From contig CM024180.1 of NCBI GenBank assembly GCA_013433145.1, forward strand, positions 4,716,001-4,780,000: a DNA stretch of 64,000 bases, in the 5' to 3' direction. The first letter of the stretch is position 1, and every line of letters starts with the position of its first letter. Under the pieces are notes generated by a model. That model had not been told where the DNA came from and searched no databases. It saw nothing but the letters and a program-made list of their open reading frames with translations. The position numbers were made by a program, and so were the translations under genes. Source of the DNA: Ascaris suum (Eukaryota > Nematoda > Chromadorea > Rhabditida > Ascarididae). This document shows positions 17,908-40,860 of the stretch, in pieces.

Positions 17908-20900
17908 TACACACGCATATGTGCACACGTGTCCATGCATACGTTTACACATAAAGAGATGCGTAGGGATGTATGTGCATGCGTCTATATTCATTTGCGT
18001 GCATGTATGTACATATATAGAAACGTACACAAAGTTTTCAGTCAGATGGCACCTGCAGACAATGAAGAAGGTGAAGTGACTGTGCACTATACACGTTCGA
18101 AGCGCCTAACAATGTCGTCGCTTGTTGTGCCAGATGCATCTGGAGATACAGTTCGTATCTATCGGATTGGTTCGAAGTCAAAAGATGGTCGAACGGCATA
18201 TTACAGATGCTCAAAGTGTGAAACACTATCTCATAAATCCAAGGTTGCGTCAGGTATATCCATGGTTGTTGAGTCACCTGGTCTCATGCAACGGGGGAAG
18301 CCATGATGATAGATTACTGTAATATGGATTAGTGCAAGCAGCACGATGTATAAATCTCACGCTTGGCAGTAAGCTTGTTTGAATTTATGAACGTTGGTAT
18401 GCACCAGATGACTGCTTCACGAACACTACCCATCATGCTATTTTCTCAGCCTACAAATGTTTACTTCAACCTTTTTTATGCTGTAGGTATTGGGCACAAA
18501 TCACTACTGGTATCATCCACACTTACTAATATTATGGATGTTTTCAGGTGGTATTGAGCAAGGGCCTTTTCCACGAGCTCGTATCCGGACAGTCGATGGT
18601 CGCATTGTGGGAAATGCCTATCCAACACATCATCCAGACTGTAGACCGATGAGTGCAAGGATTTTCAAAGCACGAGAAATAGATACGGGATGTCGTTATC
18701 GTATCAAACAAGGACTTATTTCACCTCGTCAAGCATGGGATCTAGTTTGTCGCATCAATTCTTTTACTGTCACCTGGAAACTTTTATGTTTTTCTGTAAC
18801 AAGGTCTTTTATTAGCAAGCCTAGTACGAATTGGTCCCTTTCAATAGTAATTGATGTTAAATGTGTATGCAGTACCGTCCCTGTATCCACATTTATGCTT
18901 CATAACTGTTGGTGTATTGTTAAACTCGTGCGAAAGGCTCGTCAATTCCTTAATTCTTAAAGAGTTTTCCGCATTTCAATTGCTGGTATCACCGCTAAGC
19001 GATTTTTATAAGGCGAAGGAGAGCGGGATGAAGTAATCAGGCTAGCTGGCTTTTAATTAAAAAATATGAGTGGTTATACTTGATTTTTGAGGAGTCGAAA
19101 TCAGTATTTGTGATTATATTGTTGGGATTGAGTGATTATTTAGTATGATAAGCGAATATATAAAAGCGTTAATGATGATATAACAGGTAGTTAGCAAACA
19201 AATGCGCATGACGAAATATTAATCAACAGTAGAGAGACTTTGATGAAAACATCGCTAAGATGATAAGATAAGATATAATAGAAAACAAAGTTATAAAAGG
19301 ATGAGGGTTTTGATGCACAACTTCAGCGTTCTTCATCGACAAGGACCATGAATTTGGGGGAGGGGAAGGGAGGAATGGAGAGGGACGATAATTGAAAGCT
19401 TTTGACTTCAGATAATTTTCAGCACTCATGAATATGTGGTAGTTATTTACAAAACTTAGACGGTTGGGTTCAGTGAGCGAGGTAGAGTTGCCACTGTTGA
19501 ATTGAAGAGTGGATTTGTTTCTTCGTGAACGACGTAGAGAGTGATTTCGATCATCACATTCTGACAAATCATGTGAATCACGCTTACCCCCATATGGTTG
19601 TTAGGCTATCCAAGTAGTAATAATAACAGTAAACTTTTCGATCTTATATGAAATGCCTTGCTTTTTTTGCACCTATAAAATCGCCCGCTTATAATCTAGG
19701 CGCTATGGGGATTTATTTATTTCTATTGAAGGGGCATCAGATTGCCGAATCGAAATCACTCAACGACCATACTGAAGAGGGCATACCGTTTCCACAGTGG
19801 GATCGAGTAAAAAGGAAATACTATAAGCTAAGCAAAGGTATAAAGACAAGGGTGGATGCAGTTGAGGAAGTGCTACTCGACGAGGAACGTGCTGATCTCA
19901 GGTAAGCATATTTATTAAACAAACAGTTTATTCATACTCCTGTTGTTGCATGTATTCGCGCCTAATTCAATGGAAATCTGTAACCGCATCTTCTAATTAT
20001 GTATATTCCAATATACTCCATAGTGTGTCGAGTTAAGATTGGATTTATGTATGAAATGCAGCAAAATATGGTAACAATATTGAAGGTAATTTTTTCGTTA
20101 TTTTGAGGCGAATCCACTGAAATATGAGACGAAGACAAAAGATTTAAAAATGTCGATGAAATTGGCATGTTGACATTCGAGATTACCGTGCGAGACTATG
20201 TCAATTGCTTAAATAGGGGTGGGGAGAGGGGGAGGTGGAAGAAGAAGGGCATTTGCCTTCATTTTGTGAAATTTATTTACGACCTGGAATTACGAATAAG
20301 TTTCCGAATAATTAAACATTTTATTCGCATAGCTGGTTGGGTCTCCAAAGCCGTCCTAAGCATGTGTTTTCAACTTCCAAGTTGGTAGATTTAGTAGCGG
20401 GTATTGACGGCTGAGATGATGAGTCGTGAATGCTTTCTGGGTGATTTTCAAGTTGACTTAGCAAATACTGGAACAAAATGTCTGATACGTGATTTTTCAA
20501 TCGTGCGTGAATGTGCATTCGATTACAGAAATTGCAAATTGCGTGTGATACTGAGTTGAGCTTTATTCGTTTTACAAGGGCCGTTTAGGTGTTATATGTG
20601 TTTACTGGACGGAGGCGCTATCTGAAACAAGTAATTTAAACTGGTCTAAAAAAACTAAAATTGAAGAATGACAGCGTTGTTGATGAAACGAGGTGGGGCT
20701 TCACTTGAGATTATACGGTGTATGTTATTTGCTTATTTGTTTATTTATTTGCTTATTTATTTATTTATTTATTTATTCGCTTATTTATTCATTTATTTAT
20801 TCAGTTATTTATTTATTGAAATGTTTACTTGCTTTATAATTTCTTGCCGCAAATGTCATAACAGTGGAAGATGCAATATAATATTTTTATAAGCGAAAGA

Positions 20901-22064
20901 TTACTTTAAATTGTAGGTTTCTTTTTCGACAGCGATTTTCTTTCGTTTTTCTCTATCTTATGAGTTCGTTGATAAATTTATTTCCAGTTGTGAAAAAGAT
21001 TTGAGAAATCATAACGATGAACAACGTCACATCATAGTGGTCGAAAATGAAACGACAACGAGTATTACTCCAACATGTGACACAAAGTTAGCGTTCTATT
21101 CATAGATGTTTCTATGTTATTTGATGTTGTTTGTGGTGGTCATCGTTGAGGAATTGTTGAAACGGAATCGAACTTAGGATACATCGATTGCCGTTCCCAT
21201 CCTCCCGCATTTCTTTAATCGTCACCGTAAACAAGAATCTTCCAATTGTTAGAAGCTGCAGTTATTGGGTTCCCTGAATATGAGGACAGCTCCAATACTA
21301 GCTCTGAAGCTGATTTACTAACCTCTAATATGATTTTACATATCTAAACATGCTTAGAAACCACATTCATTTCGCATCCAATCAAGATATATTTTTGAAT
21401 CGATCACTTCGAAAAAAAACGTTATTTGTGAAAGATTTGTATGTGCGGTAAATTCGGTTAAGACATAATACGAATACTATTCCTGTGAGAAAAAAGTAGA
21501 ACTTTGATTCTTTGAATCATTTCTCTAGCATATCTGTTCAGTGGTTGAATCGAAGACTTCCACACCATTCTGTAATTTTCGAATTACTCGACTGCGGTGT
21601 ATTTTAGGTCAGCGGATGTAACGGACTCCTTGGGGGAGTCGATATCACATGACATTGAGCAACAAGAGTCTGAAGTTACCGACGGATCAATATCTTTGGG
21701 GCAAATAGATGATGAGCTGGAAGATGAGCAGTCACCGGAGTTGGAACGGATAGAAATGGAGCATGAAGAGTCACCCACGTTTAATGAGGAAGACAGACGA
21801 GAGGAATTTGACCAAGAGCAGGTGCTGGAACATGCACCCGAAGTGGAATCTGAAGCCCCTGATTCAAGAAAACAAGAACAACACTCTCAGTGTTCATGTA
21901 GACAGATCTACGAGGCGAATCTAGAATTGCATGAGGATATTGTTCGATGCTTAAGTGAAATGAAAGCAATGCGAGAGGAAATGCGGCAAACGTTGATGGA
22001 GATGCGCTGTATTCGATATGGACGAGGTGAAACGAAATCTCTTCCGATGAGGTTTTTCCCATAG
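13733..22064 (+). CDS. Tandem zinc-module protein, nuclear factor-like
   Basis: Ten exons agree in phase: 13733-13885, 14303-14505, 14949-15121, 15839-16026, 16333-16502, 18042-18253, 18548-18744, 19741-19901, 20988-21086 and 21608-22064, giving 670 residues. Residues 1-51 are basic and helical. A module of three exons then occurs twice. Each copy has [11 protein letters not shown], a YYRC-x2-C pair (C158/C161; C352/C355), about 40 residues later GRxVGNxYPxHHPDC (H201, H202, C205; H394, H395, C398), then FP-x-W-x-R-V...YY (260-271; 449-460). Corresponding introns share phase. The tail is acidic, with a CSC motif and a likely coiled coil from about residue 620. The ligand pattern recalls FLYWCH/WRKY-GCM1 zinc fingers, so DNA binding is inferred. 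No family is assigned. The donors at 16027 (GTTTCT) and 18745 (GTTTGT) are weak. Confidence 0.78.
14012..14030 (-). repeat. Poly-C run in intron 1
   Basis: CCCC, T, then 14 C in intron 1 of the zinc-module gene; it reads as a G run on the minus strand. Confidence 0.9.
16963..17004 (+). other. G-rich tract in intron 5
   Basis: Several G runs, including one of 11-12, on the plus strand within the long intron (16503-18041) of the zinc-module gene. Confidence 0.6.
17832..17932. repeat. Alternating purine-pyrimidine tract with (AT)n
   Basis: About 73 bases of AT run on without a break in alternation through GCATACACACGCATATGTGC to 17932, 101 bases in all. It lies about 110 bases before exon 6 of the zinc-module gene, inside intron 5. 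Such tracts can adopt Z-DNA or cruciform structure; that is inference. Confidence 0.85.
19357..19383 (+). other. G-rich tract in intron 7
   Basis: Runs of 5, 4, 3 and 2 G in close succession on the plus strand, within intron 18745-19740 of the zinc-module gene. Confidence 0.5.
20216..20238 (+). other. G-rich tract in intron 8
   Basis: G runs of 4, 4 and 5 within 23 bases on the plus strand, in intron 19902-20987 of the zinc-module gene. Confidence 0.5.
20729..20815. repeat. Imperfect TTTA tetranucleotide repeat
   Basis: TTTA/TTTG/TTCG-type tetranucleotides in intron 8 of the zinc-module gene. They encode the spurious [11 protein letters not shown]. Confidence 0.9.
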
Positions 22065-23114
22065 GTCATTTCGCTCCTTCTTTTATTGAAGCATTTATCT
22101 AAGCTTTGTCATAATACGCTGTTTTTTTGCTCCACTCTCAGTTCTTCCTATATTTTTTGAAGGAAGTTCTTTTTTTTGGCTGTAGAATAGAGTTAAAGTT
22201 GTTCTTTAGGCGGGTTGGAATATGAAAAGAAGAGTTAGGGGGGCAGGAGAAAGGGGGAAATTCTGCAACTGTCGTAATTTCGCATTTAAGTACTGTGTAG
22301 GTTATAATCAAACCTCCCTTGATAACTGCGTCCATTTCTTCTCTCGCTTTCCATTATAACATTGGTGTTAGCTTCTTCTCTTTCATTCCAGATTATTTCT
22401 TCGTTTTTTATTATTTGCATTTTTAATGATAATGCTGAATGAAAGCAAGGTTTATATTTTATTAAGACTGCCTGAAACTATCGTTTGTTTTTTGCTCTCG
22501 ATCAGTTATCAGCGTTTATTTTTACTCGGCTGTTTTCTGGTAGCGGGATGATGCGCGCCATATAGTTTTGCCTTTATAGGCTCTCTCCCTGTCATACACA
22601 TATTGACTTTCGGGTTTTTCCAAGAGCCATAATCCCTGGGCTTAGTCTTAATTTTCTACAGTGTTTTCCCCTCTTTTTTCACCGGTATAGAGTGCTGAGC
22701 GTTTTGTAAAGTAGAATGCAAAAGGCAATAGTGAGGACAAATCAGATATCGTGTTCACATCCATAAGCATCGACAGCATGAGACAGTTTCAAACGCTTGA
22801 TGTGCAAGTGATTTAAGGAAGTCTGTTTGGGGGGTGGGGTGGGAGCGCAGTGAAGACGGTGAGGAGTATAGCTTTGGGAGGGTGCGGGCGGGGCCGAGAA
22901 CCGGCATTGAGACGATGAGGAAGTTGCTTAAGTGTGTCGTGGAATCACTCATAAGGGGCATAGTGTGAGTGAATTGATGCGATGATGTTTTTGACGTGAT
23001 GGCTGTTCAGAACGGTGTTTTTTTTTTTTAATATCAATATTCTCTGCAGTGGTGCACTATTTCTTATATTTGAAAGCAACTCCCGCTTTATTCTTATTTA
23101 GTTTTATTAATGCT
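22065..23114. other. No supported gene; G-rich tracts
   Basis: 3' flank of the plus-strand zinc-module gene. It has G-rich runs at about 22229-22258 and 22829-22893. A minus-strand 68-codon ORF (22755-22961) has no splice support. Confidence 0.5.
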
Positions 23115-23420
23115 TTAATAATGTTGTTGTCGATTCCATATTCTCTGCAAAAAAAGCCGGCCGGTGCATCGTTGTTTATGTGCATGTTTTCCCCATCCGA
23201 GAACGTCTGCTGTTAATCCCATTCCAGAAAGTTTCTGAAGCTCGTTCTTAACCGCTATAGCACATATTCTTTCTCTTCCTTCAAATATCCCTCCTCTTTT
23301 TCCAGCTACCACCGACACGATCCTTCCATCCCCTACCCCAAGCCCCTCTGCTGACGGCGTAATTGGTGGGGTTATTCTCATAGCAGGCTCATAAATTAGT
23401 GTGAAATTCGAGAAAGGCAC
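23115..23420 (-). CDS. Unassigned 101-codon ORF
   Basis: A minus-strand ORF with ATG and stop and protein-like composition (EGLGVGDGRIVSVVAGKRGG, AVKNELQKLSGMGLTADVLG). It lies between the convergent 3' ends of the zinc-module gene and the DEG/ENaC gene. No family is recognised and no splice sites were tied to it. It could be a small gene, an exon, part of the channel gene's 3' UTR, or chance. Confidence 0.3.
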   Translation of the reverse strand: MPFSNFTLIYEPAMRITPPITPSAEGLGVGDGRIVSVVAGKRGGIFEGRERICAIAVKNELQKLSGMGLTADVLGWGKHAHKQRCTGRLFLQRIWNRQQHY

Positions 23421-23972
23421 ATTTCATATGTAAATAGTAAAATCAGGTTGTAAGTTCATTTATTACGATATATTCACACCATGTACTTTAATAAAAATAA
23501 AAAGTTTGTAAAATTGTAAAACTTAGTGTGCGCATTGAGGTAACCTCTAACCTCCACGTCTCGCTTTCACATCACCTCCAGTAAAGTGAGACAAGCGTTT
23601 GTGCTTGCTTTCAGTGCATGTGACTTGGGACTGTGCCGATGGAAAACGTCTTCAGATGTTAGTAGTTAGTTGTTTTTCGCTAAGAAGTGAGGGGTCAGAC
23701 TCACAGATACCGGAGCAGTAGGATCACGAACTACTAGCAGGATATATTAAGCTGCAAGTTTTAGAAGGCATCAAAGTTTTTGCATATAGCAATAAACCGT
23801 TTAAACAAAATATGACTGTTAAATGTAAGGCAAAATATTGAAGCAAGATTAATACATACAGTTGCATTACGCAGTCTGTCGCATAGTGTACCCGTTTCTT
23901 TTTCGCTATAGATAGTTTTAATCAGCTTCATAGTCCTCTTCCGCGTTGCGTTATTTCTTCAATCGTACACCT

Positions 23973-35607
<11,635 letters not shown>

Positions 35608-35626
35608 TCAGCGGAAACTGAAAAAA
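35608..35626 (-). promoter_or_regulatory. Putative SL trans-splice acceptor of channel gene
   Basis: AATTTTTTCAG ends 10 bases before the ATG at 35607. An in-frame TGA directly before the ATG fixes the start. Confidence 0.6.
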
Positions 35627-38551
35627 TTGCACCTGCACTGATGGAGAATAATAAATGGATAGAGACAACGAAGATTTCAATAGCACTTTTTTGGCCACGA
35701 AAAGTGCGGTATTTATGGATTTATAATGTTAGCGCAATATAAATACTATAAATCGATATTTGATCACTTTTTTTGAAGTAATCCATATGTAAAAATAATA
35801 AAGTGCCCGATTATTACGCATAAAGTTTATTGTTGAATATTCCCGTAGAAACAAATCATCTGAAGTAAGCATCGATACAACATCGATACTACGAAAGTTG
35901 TGAATTTATTGACGAGTAGTTGATTTACATGAGAATGGCAAACAAAATGGCCTAAATAACTAATGCTTTTCCACCATCTATGCAAATTTAGATTTAAAGA
36001 GTTCGTTCGGCGTAAAAAATATACCAAAAAAGCATGGTTCTAAAAGATATTTATATTTTTGACGCCATTTTTTGCGAATTCAATTTTTTTTCCTATTATG
36101 ACAAATTTTTGGCATTTCTTTTGCGATACAGATGCTAGAGCTGCAACGTAAGAGCGTTAGATTAATGAATGCTATAAGAGAGTTAAGAACATTTGTAAGT
36201 AATCAAAAAATTGATCAATCAAAGTGGAGCTCAATGCAGCATTTAACCTAAGGAGATATAAAATATTCTAATTGAAAGCTAAACATTTGTTTTTGAATCT
36301 CATATATGAGAACGCTATTGATATGAAAATGATGTATTTAAAAAAGCGTGAAAAATTTTCATCGTTGAAAATTTTTCCAACATTCCACTTTTTCAAAAAT
36401 TTTTCTCCAAGAAAGATTTTTTTTTCCAAGTATACTAATTAGAGCGATTCAATAAAATTCTCATTATTACGTGTGAGGTGTTGAAATTTGATTGAAAATG
36501 AACGAATGAAAATCTTCATCATCAAGAGCATTTATGCAATGGAGGATTCTTTTGCTTATTCAGATTTTATTGGAACTTTTTTTTAAAATTCTCCATACGT
36601 TTTATGATTTAAAAACAAAAAGGTATAAATAGTTGTGAAATTTTCATCAAAAATTTTTCACCGATTGAAATTGCAACTAAAAATTGCAATGTTTTTTTTA
36701 AAGCATAATTAAACAAAAATTGTGGAATAATTTAGAGTCAAAGTTGTGCTCTAGTTATGATTGAACAGCAATATAAAGCGAGTTGATTCTTTGTCTGCAG
36801 CATCACCAAAACCTATGAACACAGCGAAAATTTTTTAATATTATAATAAAATTCAATTATTACTTATAATATTACATGGTATCACTGTGAAACAGCAATA
36901 GTGACATATGGAAAACGAGACATATGTACACATTGACGCAGAGCGTTTGGGATCATTTTGACTGAACCTATAAAAACGATGAATGCCCTACTGTCCTTTA
37001 TAGAACAAACAAGAAAACACACTTGCTCATGGATCACACCTTTTTTTGGCTTATATACAACTTAAAGTGGAGCAATATCAACGAAATATATGTTTCTTCA
37101 TGAACTATTCCACGTGAAAACGACAAAAAACTTTTAACTATCGAACAGTCACAAAAAGTCACTTAGTGTGGTCATTTTACTGACTGACCTCATTAATGAA
37201 TAGGTAACTGGTAGTTTCGATTGAAAAAACTTTTGTATTTCTATAGTGATCGAAGTGAGAAATTCAAGAGTACTTCTCTCGATTTCATCTATGATCAACT
37301 CAAACATCGAAATTCTTTCGTAGTCTATGAATTACATTTCACATTGGTTTAATATGCTTTTTGATAATGAGAGAAAATCAATGGCCATATGGTTTAATTT
37401 TGGTGGAATATGCGAACATCTTTCACGGAGATTAGGCTCATGGGTTCCCTCATCACAAATTATTATTAGCATTTGCAGCATTAGCAGCTACTGATTACTT
37501 TGTAAAGAGTCCAATGAAGTAATACTGCTTTGCGACAGCAAAAACTAAGTCTGGAGTTTATTTTGAAGCTGTGATTCGAGAGCTCTGAACTTTGTTCGGA
37601 AATACTGTTTTGCACATATCTATTCAGAAATACTGTAATCTGTGATGAAATTCAGTCGCATTAATTTGGACTCAAAGCATTTTCCAATCGAAGAATTTCC
37701 CCGATTTTCAAAACAAGAACTTGAAGCAATCGATGAGCATCACTGATCTCTGCTAATCATTACAATTTCTATGAAATATTCTCCACAATTTCGATACGTT
37801 TAATACTTTCACCAGAATACTTAGGAACTTTAATGGCTGTTAATTAATAAAGTAACCAAATAGGCTGTTAAACATACTGTCTTAGCAATAAAGTAACCAA
37901 ATAGGCTGTTAAACATACTGTCTTAGCAATAAAGTAACCAAATAGGCTGTTAAACATACTGTCTTAGCAATTCGACAAATCTTCTATATATATTTATACA
38001 CCGATTTAACTAATGGGCCAATAACGAAAAATTTTTACATCCTCAATGGATTAAAAGTTGAGATACACCATTTTGCGTGACTCAAAATAATAGATGAATA
38101 TTTGAAAGCAAAAAAAAATGCATCGAAAAAATGGTATTGGTGAAATCGTCACGTGAAGCATGAGAGTTGGTGAAATGAAGCGATGAGTGCACATTGAAGG
38201 GGTGATCATGAAAATTTTGATGCGAAAGCGATGTAAATCGGTTTGCGAGTATTCGACAACACGTTAATCCGCCTTCTCCTTTTGCATTTTTTTTGATTGG
38301 ATTATCGAATTGTCAATCGATCATTTTCCATGTTTTTCATTTAACTTTACTACTTATTTTAGGGAGGTTTCTTAAGTAACCTGAAATTCAACTGTTCTAA
38401 TTACTGAAAGGAAAAAGAAAGCGATGGATATACTCGATAATTATAATCGTTCCTCTTTTGTGCGAAATTTTGCATTTTGTTCGAAATATTTCAAGAAGTT
38501 CATTATTATTTGCTTGCTCAATTTTTTATCTTTCTGGAAACCTAAAACATC
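35627..38551. other. No supported gene
   Basis: Upstream flank of the channel gene. AT-rich, with a 41 bp tandem repeat (37846-37968) and no coding signal that I can support. Confidence 0.5.
37846..37968. repeat. Three perfect 41 bp tandem units
   Basis: The unit begins AATAAAGTAACCAAATAGGC and ends CTGTCTTAGC. Three identical head-to-tail copies give 123 bases. Confidence 0.97.
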
Positions 38552-39113
38552 CTATGCATAACTGCTTTCTGCCATGCCAAAGCATTTGAGATTATCAATG
38601 TTTGAGAAGTACATATATGAAAAAGCGTTTGATAGTTTGTCTGGTCGTACATTTATTTGCCTTTGCAGTATTAACACAGAAAGGCCATAAGCATAAACGA
38701 TAACGGATTGGACGAGCATACTATTACTTCCCACATCTCCTCGATATCGTATTCGTACAACATGGAGGTAAAGCTATATTACACTGTATGACTAAATGAA
38801 CATATCGGTCTTCTATTCATATTAAATTTGTGGTTTTCTCAATAACCAAAAATTGTTTTCTATATCAAAACGTTCTTAATGATTTCTCTGTGAAAACTGT
38901 TTGATCAATTTTGAGGGGTAATTTGGGATTCTTTTGGTCTATTTTTGTCTGAATCAATCAACCGATGCTCCTTATCGGTTTGATACGTGCTCTTTACTAG
39001 TTTTAAATAGAACTGATGAAATAAGAAACATGTTTAAATGACCACAATATTACACATACCTGAACGGTGCAGTTTCCAAAGAAGAGATCCACTCCTTCTA
39101 TAAACGACGGCAT
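38552..39113 (-). pseudogene. Possible seven-helix receptor fragment
   Basis: Two minus-strand exons join in phase 0. The first is 39060-39113, starting with ATG and followed by GTATGT. The second is 38552-38773, after AATATAG, with a TAG stop. Together they give 91 residues. The second has LYLHVVRIRYR and then QSVIVYAYGLSVLILQ, resembling the end of helix 5 and helix 6 of nematode Srt-like receptors. There is no helix 7 and the N-terminal exon is not receptor-like, so a relic or incomplete model is likely. The assignment rests on memory of family patterns only. Confidence 0.3.
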
Positions 39114-40239
39114 TATATCGTAACACAAGGTTTTGCTTCATGTACAGGTAATGTGCAGTACTCACCAAATTCGAGGTCGTCAGTACAGTATAAATATAGT
39201 TTAGACCGCTTTTTGAGAGTTCAGTATTGCATCAATTTTTGAGAAAAAATTCACGTAGGTCATAATATTTCCCACCGGTAGTTAAATCTAAAATGCACTT
39301 CAGCTTCTACCGAATTCAGAATTTGCGCGTTGTCGCGTTACTTTAGTTACAAATTCGGGCGTTGATTAACGAAGGGTCTACATTCTGCATTCACTCCCCC
39401 CCGCGCAATAAAAAAGGTATCCGTTTGGAATTGAGAACTTCACTTTCATATTTTAGGTGTTCAAAAATACCACTAAACATAGTGGATTATTTTACGTCCA
39501 TCTCTTTATTTTTTTATTTCTATGCATTGGGGCATTTATTTTCTTTTAGTTTCTCATTCTGTCCTTGTTCACAAAGCACAAAAATTCCGATACGTAAAGT
39601 TTGTGAATAAAGCATTTGTAATTTTTTTCCCCCATTCAACTCTTTTCAATTTTACTCACTAACATTTCCTGTCTATTCCATATATTCCTTACTAATATGT
39701 GATTCTAAACGATGCGGAATATATTTGCTTGCTTGTCCAATTTTATGCTTTAAAAAATTCGACTTTAAATGATGGTTTTTCTATTAGAAACTTTCACGAA
39801 AGGAGATCTTATACAATTGTAGATGTATGAGAAAAAACAGAACTGGATCTATTTAATGAAATGCGATAAATGGAATCTTCCTCTGTTTTTCAATTGCATT
39901 TCCTTATTTTCGGCATCGTTGTGGTTGCTGTCGTGGGATTTGTTCGGATTGAGTGGCCCTCAAGCTAAGACAGAAACGTGCGATCGCGCTCAATAGATAA
40001 GAAGACGCAATTTATCGTATTCGGCTTGAAAATTTTACGGAGTGATTGAGGAAGGCGACAAGTGAACGAGGTGAGACACGTGTGAAAGTGATAGCTTCGA
40101 ACACTACAGATGCTATCAGGCTTCTGAAAACGCGATGTGAAGCTGAATATTTTGAGCTCGGGAAGGAACTCAGCTATCGTCAACATCCAACAAAGTGACA
40201 AGCACAACCAACGGCATTCTGAGAGTCCGATAAGACGGT
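39114..40239. other. No supported gene
   Basis: Only short ORFs with no splice context. Confidence 0.5.
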
Positions 40240-40860
40240 TTTGATTGCGCAAGCAAGAAACGTTATATTAAAACTGTCGGAAACTGCTAGCGTTGTAGAA
40301 TCTCTTTCCAAGCTTCTTCCGCAGTCAAAATTTTCGAGCTATGATAAATTCCTCGAGTCATTCTCCTGTAATTTCAAGGATGCGTTTGTTTCCTCTCAGA
40401 AAGCATGTTAGGATGTCGGTCGCTACTGACATTTGAAGCAAAGTTTGTAACAAGGAGTTGTTTATCGCAGCAACGACACTTTACGTCGCAGATAGATCGA
40501 TCGAAAATGCCTTCTTGAAGTTGAAGAAGTTATCCGGAAATCACGTTGCGCAAACAGTTAAATGGGCTTGTCTGAACAATTTGAACATCATGAGCATCGA
40601 CGAGTCGCCGATTTCCAGAAGGTAACTGAATGAGGCTCAGATGTTCATTTTTGAAAAAAATAGGGAGCACTGTGCCTTCTGAAGAAAGTGCGAACACGAA
40701 GAGAAGGCGGCTGCAAGCAGTTGAGGTGACGAAGGTAAGGTAAATCTAGCAGCCGAGATAAGTCAATCGAACATGGAATAAGTGATTTTGAAGAGAGCGT
40801 CAGAATATTGGGGTTTGATGTGGAACGTTCATAAGTACTCAACAAGGAGGCTTATAAACT
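40240..40860 (+). mobile_element. Decayed retroelement gag-like relic
   Basis: Several plus-strand frames are protein-like but broken by stops and shifts. They include ILKLSETASVVESLSKLL, FIAATTLYVADRSIENAFLK, MSIDESPISRR and, at about 40670-40715, a Cys/His stretch with the spacing of a retroelement zinc knuckle in which one cysteine position is TGA. This fits an old LTR-retrotransposon gag region. No reverse transcriptase or terminal repeats were seen, so the class is open. Confidence 0.4.
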
